Below are positions 1 to 9,060 of a stretch of DNA of 64,000 nucleotides, piece by piece; the stretch's first letter is position 1, and each line of letters begins with the position of its first letter. A model generated the notes under the pieces. That model saw only the letters and a list, made by a program, of their open reading frames with translations, ran no database searches and had not been told where the DNA came from. The stretch lies in assembly GCA_905221605.1 (NCBI GenBank), contig CAJNDS010001313.1:544163-608162 (forward strand). Reading direction: 5' to 3'. This DNA is from Symbiodinium natans (lineage: Eukaryota > Sar > Dinophyceae > Suessiales > Symbiodiniaceae). A program made the translations under genes and the position numbers.

Positions 1-119
1 TCTAAGAAGTACCTTAGGGATACTTGGGAATAGTTCTTAGTTTTTGGGTACTATGATGCCTTAAAAAACAGCAGAAGAATGTGATTTTTGTTAGGGTTCC
101 AAGTTCAGTTAAGGTACAG

Positions 120-2349
120 GGCGGAATCCGACAAGGCAGTTGGGATTGGGACGTTGGTGCTTCCCGCAAGGACGCATTGCATTCGCAGTGAGACAAATTC
201 CGGTTGCGTCTATGTTTGCCCTGACGGGTACCACCTCAACTTGCGCTTTGTCAGTCCATATCCTCATCGAACCGATCAGTGCAGCTCGCTCGTGGGCCCC
301 ACCTGGGCCCTGAACAGCAACCACCCCAGTCTCCGTCAGTATGACTGTGCCACCTGCCAGCAGAGCTTCGATACTCTTCCCACGATTGTCAGCCCCACCA
401 GCTGCTCGGGCAACGAGTGCGCCACACCGCTCGAGTGCCCAGCAGGCTTTGTCCTCTCGGAGCCGCGGGAGGTTTGCGCGATGGCAGAAGACCCTTGGTA
501 CCCCAGTGGTACCCCTTTACCCTATTTTTGGTTCAAGGTTCCCTTATAAAGTAACTGGCCCAAAAAAAGGGGTGCCCTTGTCAGAATGCGGTTGCTGGGC
601 TACCCAGGACCAGAACCCCACGGAGGGCATTGGACAGAACAACGACGAGACGCTGTACAGCGAGGATCCTAGGTAGGATAAGGGGGACCCTTAAAAGGGA
701 ACCCCTTCTGAACCCTCTTCTGGCTCTTTTTTTGCAGGGACCTTATTCAGAGGGTCTGTATCCTCAAGGGTCCCCCGTAAATTTCATCCCCTATACCCTC
801 TACTACTATAATCCCTGTTAAGGTATATGAACCATAAACCCTTTTGAGGTTCATTTGCCCTCTACTATAATCCCTGTTAAGGTATATGAACCATAAACCC
901 TTTTAAGGTTCATTTGGTCCTTAAGGACGGTACCCTTAGCGTGTCCTCTTCCCGGGAGCCTGGACTGGCAGCTTGATACTGGGTCTTGGAGTACTATGCT
1001 TTAATACTTTTTTTGCTTCTGGGTTCCTATTCTAGCTACTTATACCTAAAAAGTATATGCCTTTTTTTCGGGGTCTACTCCAAAGCTAAGGATATGTATG
1101 GAACCAAATATGTGTGCCAGACATGTGTGCCTGAGATGACCACCACTTCCACATCTTCCACAAGCCCACCGCCGACTAGCTCCACAACTTCCACAATTTC
1201 GACGACTTCGACAACTTCGACAAGTCCACCACCGACAACTTCCACAACTTCGACAACTTCCACAAGCCCACCGCCGACAACTTCCACGACTTCCACAAGT
1301 CCGCCACCGACAACTTCCACAACTTCGACAACTTCCACAAGCCCACCGCCGACAACTTCCACGACTTCCACAAGTCCGCCACCGACAACTTCCACAACTT
1401 CGACAACTTCCACAAGCCCACCTCCGACAACTTCCACAACTTCCACAAGCCCGCCGCCGACAACTTCCACAACTTCGACAACTTCCACAAGCCCACCTCC
1501 GACAACTTCCACAACTTCCACAAGCCCGCCGCCGACAACTTCCACAACTTCGACAACTTCCACAAGCCCACCTCCGACAACTTCCACAACTTCCTCTGGC
1601 TCAGGCTCGCCCGGGCGGGAGTGGGAGTTGTTTGCGGGCCCCTTCAACCGCGCCTGCCGTGGAGATGGCCACGGAGACAACAGCCCTGACTACTACGACC
1701 TGCATCTCAACATCAACAGCTTGGAAGCCTGTCAGGAGTTACTTACTTCTCCAACAGCTGAACTTTAAACTTTTTGGGTTCCCTTATTTAGTAGGAATAA
1801 TGAAGTTTAACCTTTTTTCCCCTTGGTTATTGGAGAAGTAAGGTTATGTGTGCAGGGGAAGGGCCTCACTGGGTGCAAAGGCGTGGAGTTCAATGTGAAC
1901 AGTGGCCGATGTGAGGTTTGGACACGCCCCGAGGGCATTTGGGCATTCTCCGAGCCCCCCTGGCCTGGCTTCACTTGCTTGCGCTTCGGCTGGCCGGGGA
2001 GGTACCTGCAGCCCATGAATGGGGGAGTTGATCAGGCATGCCGTGCAGCGGGTGGCAAAAACTCTGACAGCTACTACGTGGTGCAGCAGGCGCAGAACAT
2101 GGAAGACTGCCGCGCGCGCTGTGTCGCGAGTAGTGTTTGCCGTGGGGTTGAATCTATATCCCCCTTGGGAATTTTTTTTGCTTTTGTTTATATGAAACCC
2201 AAGAGGATACAAAAAATATAATCTTCATTCAGGTTCTAAGCGGAGTATAGGAATACAGCCGCGGACGCTGTGAGATCTGGCATACGGAGGTAGCAACCTC
2301 GGTGCCCCTCACTGGCTTCACTTGCTTGTACTACCTGCCGCCACCCTGA
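120..2349 (+). CDS. PAN/Apple-domain, mucin-linker protein (3' part of gene, 5 exons)
   Basis: Proposed exons are 120-489, 608-about 668, about 1086-1737, 1843-2149 and 2251-2349 (TGA 2347-2349). Exon 1 is Cys-rich (CPDGYHL, CATCQQS, CPAGFVL). Exon 3 carries a long Thr/Ser/Pro linker built of TTST and SPPP units, then the first PAN/Apple-like module. That module runs into exon 4 ([26 protein letters not shown]). A second module follows in exons 4-5 ([30 protein letters not shown]). Each module has about six cysteines in PAN-like order. PAN domains bind protein or carbohydrate and are usually extracellular, and the mucin-like linker fits a surface or secreted protein. The N-terminus lies outside the window, so no signal peptide can be seen. 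Three introns are TIR elements whose removal restores the frame exactly. The intron system at about 669-1085 is unresolved and may hold another exon. Specific function unknown. Confidence 0.7.
494..607 (+). mobile_element. Introner-like TIR element, family A (CTTGGTAGCCCAG)
   Basis: A 114-bp element starts CTTGGTACCCCAG and ends CTGGGCTACCCAG (imperfect TIRs). It lies between direct repeats GACC (490-493 and 608-611). Removing 490-607 as a GA...AG intron joins GCA GAA to GAC CAG AAC in frame. Related copies lie at 26,289-26,433 and 57,084-57,203. Confidence 0.75.
797..916 (+). repeat. Tandem duplication, two copies of about 60 bp, inside an intron
   Basis: Two near-identical units contain TATAATCCCTGTTAAGG and ATGAACCATAAACCC, ending in AGGTTCATTTG. 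They lie in the unresolved intron between exons 2 and 3 of the PAN gene. Confidence 0.75.
1141..1596 (+). repeat. Coding minisatellite for a Thr/Ser/Pro mucin-like linker
   Basis: Alternating units of about 42 and 33 bp encode [14 protein letters not shown] and [11 protein letters not shown], in effect a 75-bp higher-order unit repeated about five times. The copies differ mostly at third positions, which suggests recent expansion under protein-level constraint. The long complementary-strand frame here (VEV/GGGL repeats) is a shadow. Confidence 0.85.
1742..1842 (+). mobile_element. Introner-like TIR element, family B (CTTACTTCTCCAA)
   Basis: A 101-bp element has perfect 13-bp TIRs: CTTACTTCTCCAA at the start and TTGGAGAAGTAAG at the end. 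Direct repeats GTTA flank it (1738-1741 and 1843-1846). Removing 1738-1842 as a GT...AG intron gives CAG GAG TTA TGT GTG CAG, which joins EACQEL to CVQGKG inside the first PAN module. Confidence 0.85.
2154..2250 (+). mobile_element. Introner-like TIR element, family C copy 1
   Basis: A 97-bp element starts CTATATCCCCCTTGG and ends GCGGAGTATAG, between direct repeats GAAT (2150-2153 and 2251-2254). Splicing 2150-2250 (GA...AG) gives [14 protein letters not shown], the expected PAN register. Other copies: 15,329-15,414, 25,929-26,028 and 28,160-28,389. Confidence 0.8.
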
Positions 2350-2884
2350 GGGCTGTTATGACAGGGAGCGTAGATGCAATAGGTATTTCTGGTTTAGGGG
2401 GCTTAGGGCTTAGGGTTTAGGGTGGAAGAGAACGCTTCTTCATATAGCAGACTTACAGAGGCAGAGCAAATCAGTGGTGATAGTTTCGGCTCCTGTGAAT
2501 TCAGTGTTTGAAGACTTGTGAGTGGATTGTGCCGGGGGCGCCCTACAGGTTTTTACAGACTGGCTGTCCCTCATGATCCACCGAAGAAATGATTCATTGC
2601 CTTCCTCGTTCCGCGCATAAAAAGGACTGGAATCTCGAGCCATAAGTTATCCTACATGTGTTGTGTTTTGCCTTCTTGGATTTCAGAGGATCACATTTTG
2701 GAATTTCTTTCGAGGCGTTTAAGGGCAGTCCTAGATAGTGTACATACTCCATGCTATCGGAGAGGCTGTACAAAACCAAGCCCTAAACCCTAAACCCTAA
2801 ACCCTAAACCCTACTATAAAAGCATAACGTGTATTTATATGACGATCCCAAAGCCCTATCTTCTTGAACGCCCTGTAAGCACCC

Positions 2885-2980
2885 ATGGCTGAGGCTTTTG
2901 ACGAGCACACCTACGCATACGCCCAAAACCCCATGTCCCTAAAACCCCATACCGGCAGGACCCTAAGACCCCCTAAGCCC
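2885..2980 (+). CDS. Exon-like island with ATG (unknown)
   Basis: A short open frame begins ATG GCT GAG GCT (MAEAFDEHTYAYAQNP) between repeat tracts, then runs into degenerate repeat sequence. It could be the start of the next gene after the PAN gene. The only evidence is codon texture. Confidence 0.2.
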
Positions 2981-3104
2981 TAAAGACCCCGAAACAAAGG
3001 AAACACCTTGAAACACCCACAAGCTCTTGAACCCGAAGCCCCACAAGTTCCCTAAACCCTAAACCCTAAACCCTAAACCCTAAACCCTAAACCCTAAACT
3101 CCAG

Positions 3105-3168
3105 GAAGCGCTGGACACGCGACCGGGCCGCGCGCGGCGATGGGGCGAAGATCGCGGACAACTTCGAG
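3105..3168 (+). CDS. Candidate internal exon (unknown gene)
   Basis: A unique GC-rich island sits between an AG acceptor (CTCCAG) and a GT donor (GAG/GTTTCG) and is open in one frame (KRWTRDRAARGDGAKIADNF). It directly abuts CCCTAAA repeat upstream. Gene assignment is unknown; it may be 5' to the PARP gene. Confidence 0.35.
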
Positions 3169-3521
3169 GTTTCGGGGAGAGAAGTCTCCTTTTGGGTAGG
3201 GGTTTAGGGTTTAGGGCTTGGGGTTTAGGGTTTAGCGTTTAGGGTTTAGGGTTTAGGGTTTGGGGTTTGGGGTTTGGGGTTTGGGGATTGGGGTTTGGGG
3301 TTTGGGGTCTTTGAGGGTTTAGGGCTTAGGGCAGGTCAGGTACTTCTTGCGGAAGGGGAGGCTTTTGGCGTTTAGGAGCGTATTTCTTGGTCCCATGTTA
3401 TCTCATACAAGCAACCAAAAACCCGAAACACTTAAAGTGGTGGTTGAGATTGGGGTTGTCCGGAGGTTTAGGGTTCAGGTTCCCCTAAAATTCTTGTTAC
3501 TTTTCGGGTGTAGAGTTGAGA

Positions 3522-3836
3522 CCCCAAACCCTAAACCCTAAACCCTAAACCCAAAACCCTAAACCCTTAAACCCTAAAACCCTAAAACCCTAAAACCCTA
3601 AAACCCTAAAACCCTAAAACCCTAAAACCCTAAAACCCTAAAACCCTAAAACCCTAAACCCTAAACCCTAAACCCTGAACCCTGAACCCTGAACCCTAAA
3701 CCCTAAACCCTAAACCCTAAACCCTAAACCCTAAACCCTAAACCCTAAACCCTAAACCCTAAACCCTAAACCCTAAACCCTAAACCCAAACCCTAAACCC
3801 TAAACCCTAAATCCTAAACCCTAAACCCTAAACCCT
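3522..3836 (+). repeat. Interstitial telomere-type array, CCCTAAA with CCCTAAAA and CCCTGAA blocks
   Basis: More than 40 units, including a homogeneous run of the 8-mer CCCTAAAA and a short CCCTGAA block. Confidence 0.95.
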
Positions 3837-3876
3837 ACACCTAGGGTTTAGGGGCTTATGGTTCACGGCTCCCTAG

Positions 3877-3985
3877 TTGTTTCCCTGGTTGAGTCGGAGA
3901 AGAAGCTTGAGAGGGTCGAAGCGGCCAGCTCTCAGCCCCTGCGGCCCTGGAGCCTAAGCAAAACTCCGGGGGGGCGTACGTACCG
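3877..3985 (+). CDS. Candidate internal exon (unknown gene)
   Basis: An open frame (VSLVESEKKLERVEAASSQP, then LRPWSLSKTP) lies between AG (CCCTAG) and a GT donor (CCG/GTTGAG), just before a TTTAGGG array. Charged and helical in character. Family not recognised. Confidence 0.4.
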
Positions 3986-3987
3986 GT

Positions 3988-4084
3988 TGAGTTTAGGGTT
4001 TAGGGTTTAGGGTTTAGGGTTTAGGGTTTAGGGTTTAGGGTTTAGGGTTTAGGGTTTAGGGTTTAGGGTTTAGGGTTTAGGGTT
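3988..4084 (+). repeat. Interstitial TTTAGGG array
   Basis: About 14 perfect TTTAGGG units in the orientation opposite to the array that ends at 3836. Confidence 0.95.
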
Positions 4085-4471
4085 GCAACGTCAACTCTGT
4101 GCGCCCTAAACCCCTTCACACTAAAAAGCAAATCTGAGCTTGGCTTTCTTCTGGCTGGCTCTCAGGACTTTAACCTTTGTTGGGTTTGTGTATACACTAC
4201 AAAAAGGAGTCTAAAACCTTTGTTGGGTTTTTGTAGAAACTAGAAAAAGGAGTCCAAAACCTTTTTGTGTTTTTGTAGAAACTAGAAAAAGGAGTCTTAA
4301 AGTTAAACTTTTAGGAGGGGTTCAGAAGTCAGCCAAGTGAGGTGAGCAGAGTCATCGAGATCCAAAACCAGGTGCGGGGCTTAGGGCCTACTCTGGACCT
4401 TGCCCTACCCTACTAAATCCTAAACACCTTAAATTCAGTTTCGGCCCTGGTTACGCAGTCAGCCCTCCCAA

Positions 4472-4668
4472 ACCCTAACCCTAAACCCTAAACCCGAAAC
4501 CCGAAACCCGAAACCCGAAACCCGAAACCCGAAACCCGAAACCCGAAACCCGAAACCCTAAACCCTAAACCCTAAACCCTAAACCCTAAACCCTAAACCC
4601 TAAACCCTAAACCCTAAAACCCTAAAACCCTAAAACCCTAAAACCCTAAAACCCTAAACCCTAAAGCC
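4472..4668 (+). repeat. Composite array with a homogeneous CCCGAAA block
   Basis: About nine CCCGAAA units (about 4493-4556) are sandwiched between CCCTAAA units, followed by CCCTAAAA units. Similar CCCGAAA blocks occur at about 27,574-27,630 and 51,107-51,141. Confidence 0.9.
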
Positions 4669-5094
4669 TAGTCCAGTCCTTGCCATCGTTTGAGGTAGCC
4701 AAGGAGGGACCCTGCTTGGGGTCATCTTACCTCGTAGGCCGACTTAACAACTTACTAAGTCCTCCCGATCCTCTAAACAAAAGGGGGCTGATATGAGAGA
4801 GTAGCCCTTAAACCCTAAACCCGATCAGCCCTCAACCCTATGAACCTTAGACCTAAATCCTAAACCCCATAAGCCCTCGACACTTTGAACCCTAAACCCT
4901 ACAACCCCCCCCCCAAAAAAAAAAAAAAAAAAAATCGCCAAAAGAGACAACGGCGTGCCACTGGGCATCCTTACAAGCCTACAGAGAACTCCAGAAAGTT
5001 GGAACATGATTCAAGGATGATGTTTGAAATGGGATTCCCTTTAGTATACTTTTGGGGACATGGGAGATAAGGATGTTCCATCTGTTGGGGTCTA

Positions 5095-5216
5095 AACCCT
5101 AAACCCTAAACCCTAAACCCTGAACCCTAAACCCTAAACCCTAAACCCTAAACCCTAAACCCTAAACCCTAAACCCTAAACCCTAAACCCTAAACCCTAA
5201 ACCCTAAACCCTAAAC
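5095..5216 (+). repeat. Interstitial CCCTAAA array
   Basis: About 17 near-perfect units. Confidence 0.95.
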
Positions 5217-5514
5217 CTTTACTGTAAGCCCCTCTGCCTCACCTCCTGGGGCCTCGGGTTCTGAGGGCAACGCTAGCCGCTCGGACGCGGGGTGGGCCCT
5301 GGTTCCCTTTTAGGGTTTAGGTTCCCTCCTCAAGCCCCTGCAAGCCAAAAAGCGGCACCCTGTCACATTTGTAGGATACTCTTGGGTCGGGAGAGGTTTA
5401 GGAGTTTTCGGGATTTGGGGCTCAACTCTTACCCTTCTACTAGACACCACGCATGTCGCACAGCTCGAGTCCCTGTCCTGAAGCCCTATAAGCCCTATAA
5501 GCCCCGCAACGCTC

Positions 5515-5690
5515 AACCCTAAACCCCAAACCCCAAACCCCAAACCCCAAACCCTAAACCCTAAACCCTAAACCCTAAACCCTAAACCCTAAACCCTAAA
5601 CCCTAAACCCTAAACCCTAAACCCTAAACCCTAAACCCTAAACCCTAAACCCTGAACCCTGAACCCTGAACCCTAAACCCTAAACCCTAC
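5515..5690 (+). repeat. Interstitial CCCTAAA array with CCCCAAA and CCCTGAA variants
   Basis: Variant blocks cluster at the two edges of a perfect CCCTAAA core. Confidence 0.95.
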
Positions 5691-5706
5691 CCCGAAAGCC
5701 CTGAAG

Positions 5707-5834
5707 GCGAGCTGGGAGAACTACGACCGGCGACGTTTGGAGATAATCGCCGAGTGTGACCCGGTCTCATCTTCTGAGCACTGGCTTGGGCTTTTCGAGA
5801 TTTTGGCTTTAGATAGCAGCGGCTTGGAATGATC
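5707..5834 (+). CDS. Candidate exon, unknown protein
   Basis: A frame opens after an AG acceptor (CTGAAG) and reads ASWENYDRRRLEIIAECDP, then VSSSEHWLGLFEILALDSSG, to a TGA at 5832-5834. A GT donor follows the CCG codon ending at 5763, so the true exon may be only 5707-5763. Amino-acid composition is clearly protein-like. It lies upstream of the PARP exons on the same strand and may belong to that gene. Family not recognised. Confidence 0.45.
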
Positions 5835-6007
5835 TAAAAAACCTTAAACCCTAAACCCCTTAAGGCCCCAAAGCCCTAAAATCAAGTAAACTACCTTTAT
5901 GGGTGCTAACTTGCGCTCCCCCACACCCCTAAACCCTAAACCCTAAACCCTAAACCCTCGTTTTAGATGGGCTTTTGGGGTTCAAGTCGAGCGACGCTTC
6001 AGTCAAA

Positions 6008-6168
6008 GGAGGGACCCTTATAAGGGACCTTATAGGGGTTATTTGGGGGTTATTTAGGGGCTACTTAGGTATGTATGTAGGGACTAGATAGAAGGTATAT
6101 ATATATATATATAGGGGATAGGGGAAGAAGATTACGGGTGCCTTACTAGAGGTCCCTCCTTATACCTC
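6008..6168 (+). mobile_element. Short TIR element related to the 60,181 introner (family D)
   Basis: It begins AAAGGAGGGACCCTTATAAG and ends ACTAGAGGTCCCTCCTT, inverted ends resembling those of the introner at 60,181-60,349, with an internal TA microsatellite. No flanking coding sequence is recognised, so its role as an intron is untested. Confidence 0.5.
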
Positions 6169-7413
6169 TTAATTCAGTGGGCTCAGGGCTTCTCCAGGCT
6201 CTATGGGCATTGGATTTAGAGGCTTTCGTCGGATTTGTAGATGCTGTTCTAGGTAGGACCTGGGCCACTAGGCTGTTTACTTAGAGAATTAAGGGTCGAT
6301 GCCTCAGGCGAGAGAGAGAGAGAGACAGGTGGAGAGGGAGCGAGAGCAAACCCTAAACCCTAAACCTTAAACCCTGCTTGAAGCCAGAGAGAAGAGAGAA
6401 TGAGCGCGAGAGAGGGAGGCAGGCTGGGACCCCCTCCAAGTCATCTAAACTCGATAAACCCCATCATACGCAAAAGACCCATAAACTGCAACAGCCGTCA
6501 ACCCCACAAGCCTTGGATCACCTACAACCCTAGTCTTAGGGTTTAGGGTTTAGGGTTTAGGGTGTAGGGTGTAGGGTGTAGGGTGTAGGGTGTAGGGTTT
6601 AGGGTTTAGGGTTTAGGGTTTAGGTTATACCTGTTTAGGGTTTAGGGTTTAGGGTTTAGGGTTTAGGGTTTAGTCCTTAACGAGCTGAGGCAATCCTGCC
6701 GAGGGTGGGTGACACGGCAGCAACACGGGCCGGGCGTGCTGGGAGGTTCGTGGGTAGCTAAGGCTCGGGTGTTCAAGCCCGTAGTCCCAGGGTTTAGGGC
6801 TTAGGGTTTAGGGTTGGGGTTTAGGGTTTAGGGATTAGGGTTTGGGGTTTAGGGTTTAGGGTTTAGGGTTTAGGGTCGGTTTAGGGTTTAGGGTTTAGGG
6901 TTTAGGGTTTAGGGTCTGGGTCGCTTACTCCCACAGTTGCTGACAAGCAGAGTTTATCTCTTAGCGGTGCTAAGCCAAGTTGCGCACAAAAGGCCCCCGA
7001 GCCCCTGCAGGCTGGGCCCATACTTGCACGAAGACGCAACAAAGCATTCAAACGCATTCAGACTGGCTCTTCGCGGTTTAGGAAAGTTGCGTTTAGGGTG
7101 TAGGGTCCAGGTTTTAAGAACCCCCCCCCCCTCCGAAATCCCAGAAAATCGCGACAAGAACCAGTGCAGCCACATACATGCGTCGCTCTACAACCCCGAA
7201 AACTCGCCGAGCCTTGCCTGGAGACCCTAAACACCCATCAAACCCTGAAACCCTAAGCTTACGGACCATATGAACGAAGTGCGTGAAACCCCTTCAAAAG
7301 ACCTCAGCTCCTACACCCTAAAGCGCTAAAGCCTGAAGCCCTAAGCCCCGAACACCCTGGCACCCTAAAACCCTACAACCCTAAAATCCTGAACCCTGCA
7401 CGGAGAGATTCAG

Positions 7414-7463
7414 GCTTCCCAGCTGCGCGCCACTGCCAAAGGAGCAGTGGGACGAGTGGAGCG
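7414..7463 (+). CDS. Candidate exon (unknown)
   Basis: An AG acceptor (ATTCAG) is followed by ASQLRATAKGAVGRVER, up to a GT donor in GCG/GTCC. Short, with unknown family. Confidence 0.3.
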
Positions 7464-7884
7464 GTCCTGTCATGACCGCCGCCCGGCCCAATTGACCAAA
7501 CCCTAAACCCTGAATCCGCAACCCTAAACCCTGATCCCATCCATTCGTTCCGGTCTTGCGGCTACTTAGGGTTCTTAGGGTTCTATGGTCTACGGTTTAG
7601 GGTCTTCGGAATCTTTCTTATTAAAAAAGCATAAGAAATGGGGTTTAGGGTTTAGGGTTTAGGCTTCAGGCTTCAGGCTTTAGGGTTTAGGGTTTAGGGT
7701 TTAGGGTTTAGGGTTCATGCAGCAATCCTACACCCTAAACCCTAAAGCAAACCCCCAAGCCCAGACTCCAATCTTCATGTGATTAGGTCTTTAACTTAGG
7801 GTCCTTTTTGGATCCCGAATATAGTACGGCCTTATAATCAGGATCCCCCCAAAACCCCTAGTCTAGAGGACTACCCATGGTTAC

Positions 7885-7948
7885 CCTAAACCCTAAACCC
7901 CAAACCCTAACCCCTCAACCCTCAACCCTCAACCCTCAACCCGCAACC

Positions 7949-8001
<53 letters not shown>

Positions 8002-8018
8002 GCCCTCAGCCCTCAGCC

Positions 8019-8064
<46 letters not shown>

Positions 8065-8070
8065 ACCCTA
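7885..8070 (+). repeat. CCCTCAA variant array
   Basis: About 25 units of CCCTCAA (with CCCTCAG), a telomere-like variant homogenised over nearly 190 bp. Confidence 0.95.
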
Positions 8071-8286
8071 CCCATGTATAGTACTTTGCCTAGGAGCAGC
8101 TGGGGCATCAAATTGCGCAAGCCTGCCGCCTGTCGCCGTTAGACACTCGAAGCTCGGCCGGTGCAAGGAAGGGTGTAGGGTTTTGGGTTTTGGGTTTTGG
8201 GTTTTCGGGTTTTCGGGTTTTTGGGTTTAGGGTTTAGGGGGGCTGCGGGGGCTGCGGGGGGTGGGGGGGAGGGGTGCTTTCTTCAG

Positions 8287-8363
8287 GCGATTATGACAAG
8301 GGCACTGCGAGCTGAAGCGCCAACCCTCATGAAGCATGCAGGCCTAGATGATCTAAGCTCCCT
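8287..8363 (+). CDS. Candidate exon (unknown)
   Basis: An AG acceptor (CTTCAG) is followed by an open frame beginning AIMTRALRAEAPTLMKHAGL, with a GT donor at CTG/GTTCCC. The frame stays open further, to a TIR element at 8393. Unknown family. Confidence 0.35.
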
Positions 8364-8392
8364 GGTTCCCGAAACAAAAGCTCGAAAGTTGG

Positions 8393-8476
8393 GATGTTCC
8401 CCCTATTTCGAACAGACCTTAAAGGAACTCTAGTCCTGTTAGCCTGTTAGTATAGGGGGGGGGGGGGGGGGGCATC
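8393..8476 (+). mobile_element. hAT-like MITE with near-perfect 8-bp TSD (family E, copy 1)
   Basis: It starts TTGGGATGTTCCCCC and ends with a poly-G run and GCATCCCAG. Flanks are CTCGAAAG on the left and CTTGAAAG on the right, matching at 7 of 8 bases. A second copy lies near 53,051-53,147 with an 8-bp repeat TTTCTTGT on both sides. Confidence 0.55.
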
Positions 8477-8689
8477 CCAGTCTTGAAAGCCTCAATAAGT
8501 ATCTCCCACATCCTAACCAAAGCCTGAAAGCTTCAATAATCATCTCCAAGTCTCCCCAGGTTTCCTAAGCTAAGGTTCCAAGTATGGCTCCCTAAACCCT
8601 AAACCCTAAGCCCTTATATACACTCTACATCATAAACGGCCCATGCTTCCGGATCTCTGCAAACAAGACCTGAAACCCGGAACCCGAAA

Positions 8690-8968
8690 CCCTAAACCCT
8701 AACCCCCAACCCCTAAACCCTAAAACACTAAACCCTAAACCCTAAACCCTAAACCCTAAACCCTAAAACCCTAAAACCCTAAACCCTAAACCCTAAACCC
8801 TAAACCCTAAACCCTAAACCCTAAAACCCTAAACCCTAAACCCTAAAACCCTAAAACCCTAAAACCCTAAACCTTAAACCCCAAACCCCAAACCCTAAAC
8901 CCTAAACCCTAAACCCTAAACCCTAAACCCTAAACCCTAAACCCTAAACCCTAAACCCTAAACCCTAA
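8690..8968 (+). repeat. Interstitial CCCTAAA/CCCTAAAA array
   Basis: About 38 units with interspersed 8-mers and CCCCAAA. Confidence 0.95.
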
Positions 8969-8972
8969 GCAG

Positions 8973-9060
8973 CTTGAGGATGCAACGAGTTCCTCTTCTT
9001 CCACGGCGTCAAGCCGCAAGTTGCTGATCTCATTGCCACCCGGGCTTCCACACAAAAGAG
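8973..9060 (+). CDS. Candidate exon (unknown)
   Basis: An AG acceptor (AAGCAG) directly follows the CCCTAAA array, then a frame beginning LEDATSSSSSTASSRKLLIS runs up to a poly-G/TTTAGGG array. The exon is squeezed between two telomere-type arrays of opposite orientation. Confidence 0.4.

Larger units (their letters stand above)
2350..5706. other. Intergenic or intron-like region dominated by telomere-type repeats
   Basis: CCCTAAA and TTTAGGG tracts alternate in orientation (about 2781-2813, 3056-3100, 3200-3310, 3522-3836, 3988-4084, 4472-4668, 5095-5216, 5515-5690). Unique islands lie between them; the better exon-like ones are listed separately. At 4141-4300 a unit containing AAACCTTTGTTGGGTTT with AAAAAGGAGTC repeats about three times. 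Nothing else is recognisable. Confidence 0.7.

Noticed and set aside
1075-1680. Long minus-strand ORF rich in VEV and GGGL
   Set aside because: Mirror of the coding minisatellite for the Thr/Ser/Pro linker; simple repeats leave several frames open.
7885-8070. CRISPR array
   Set aside because: Short head-to-tail 7-mers without spacers; telomere-type satellite.
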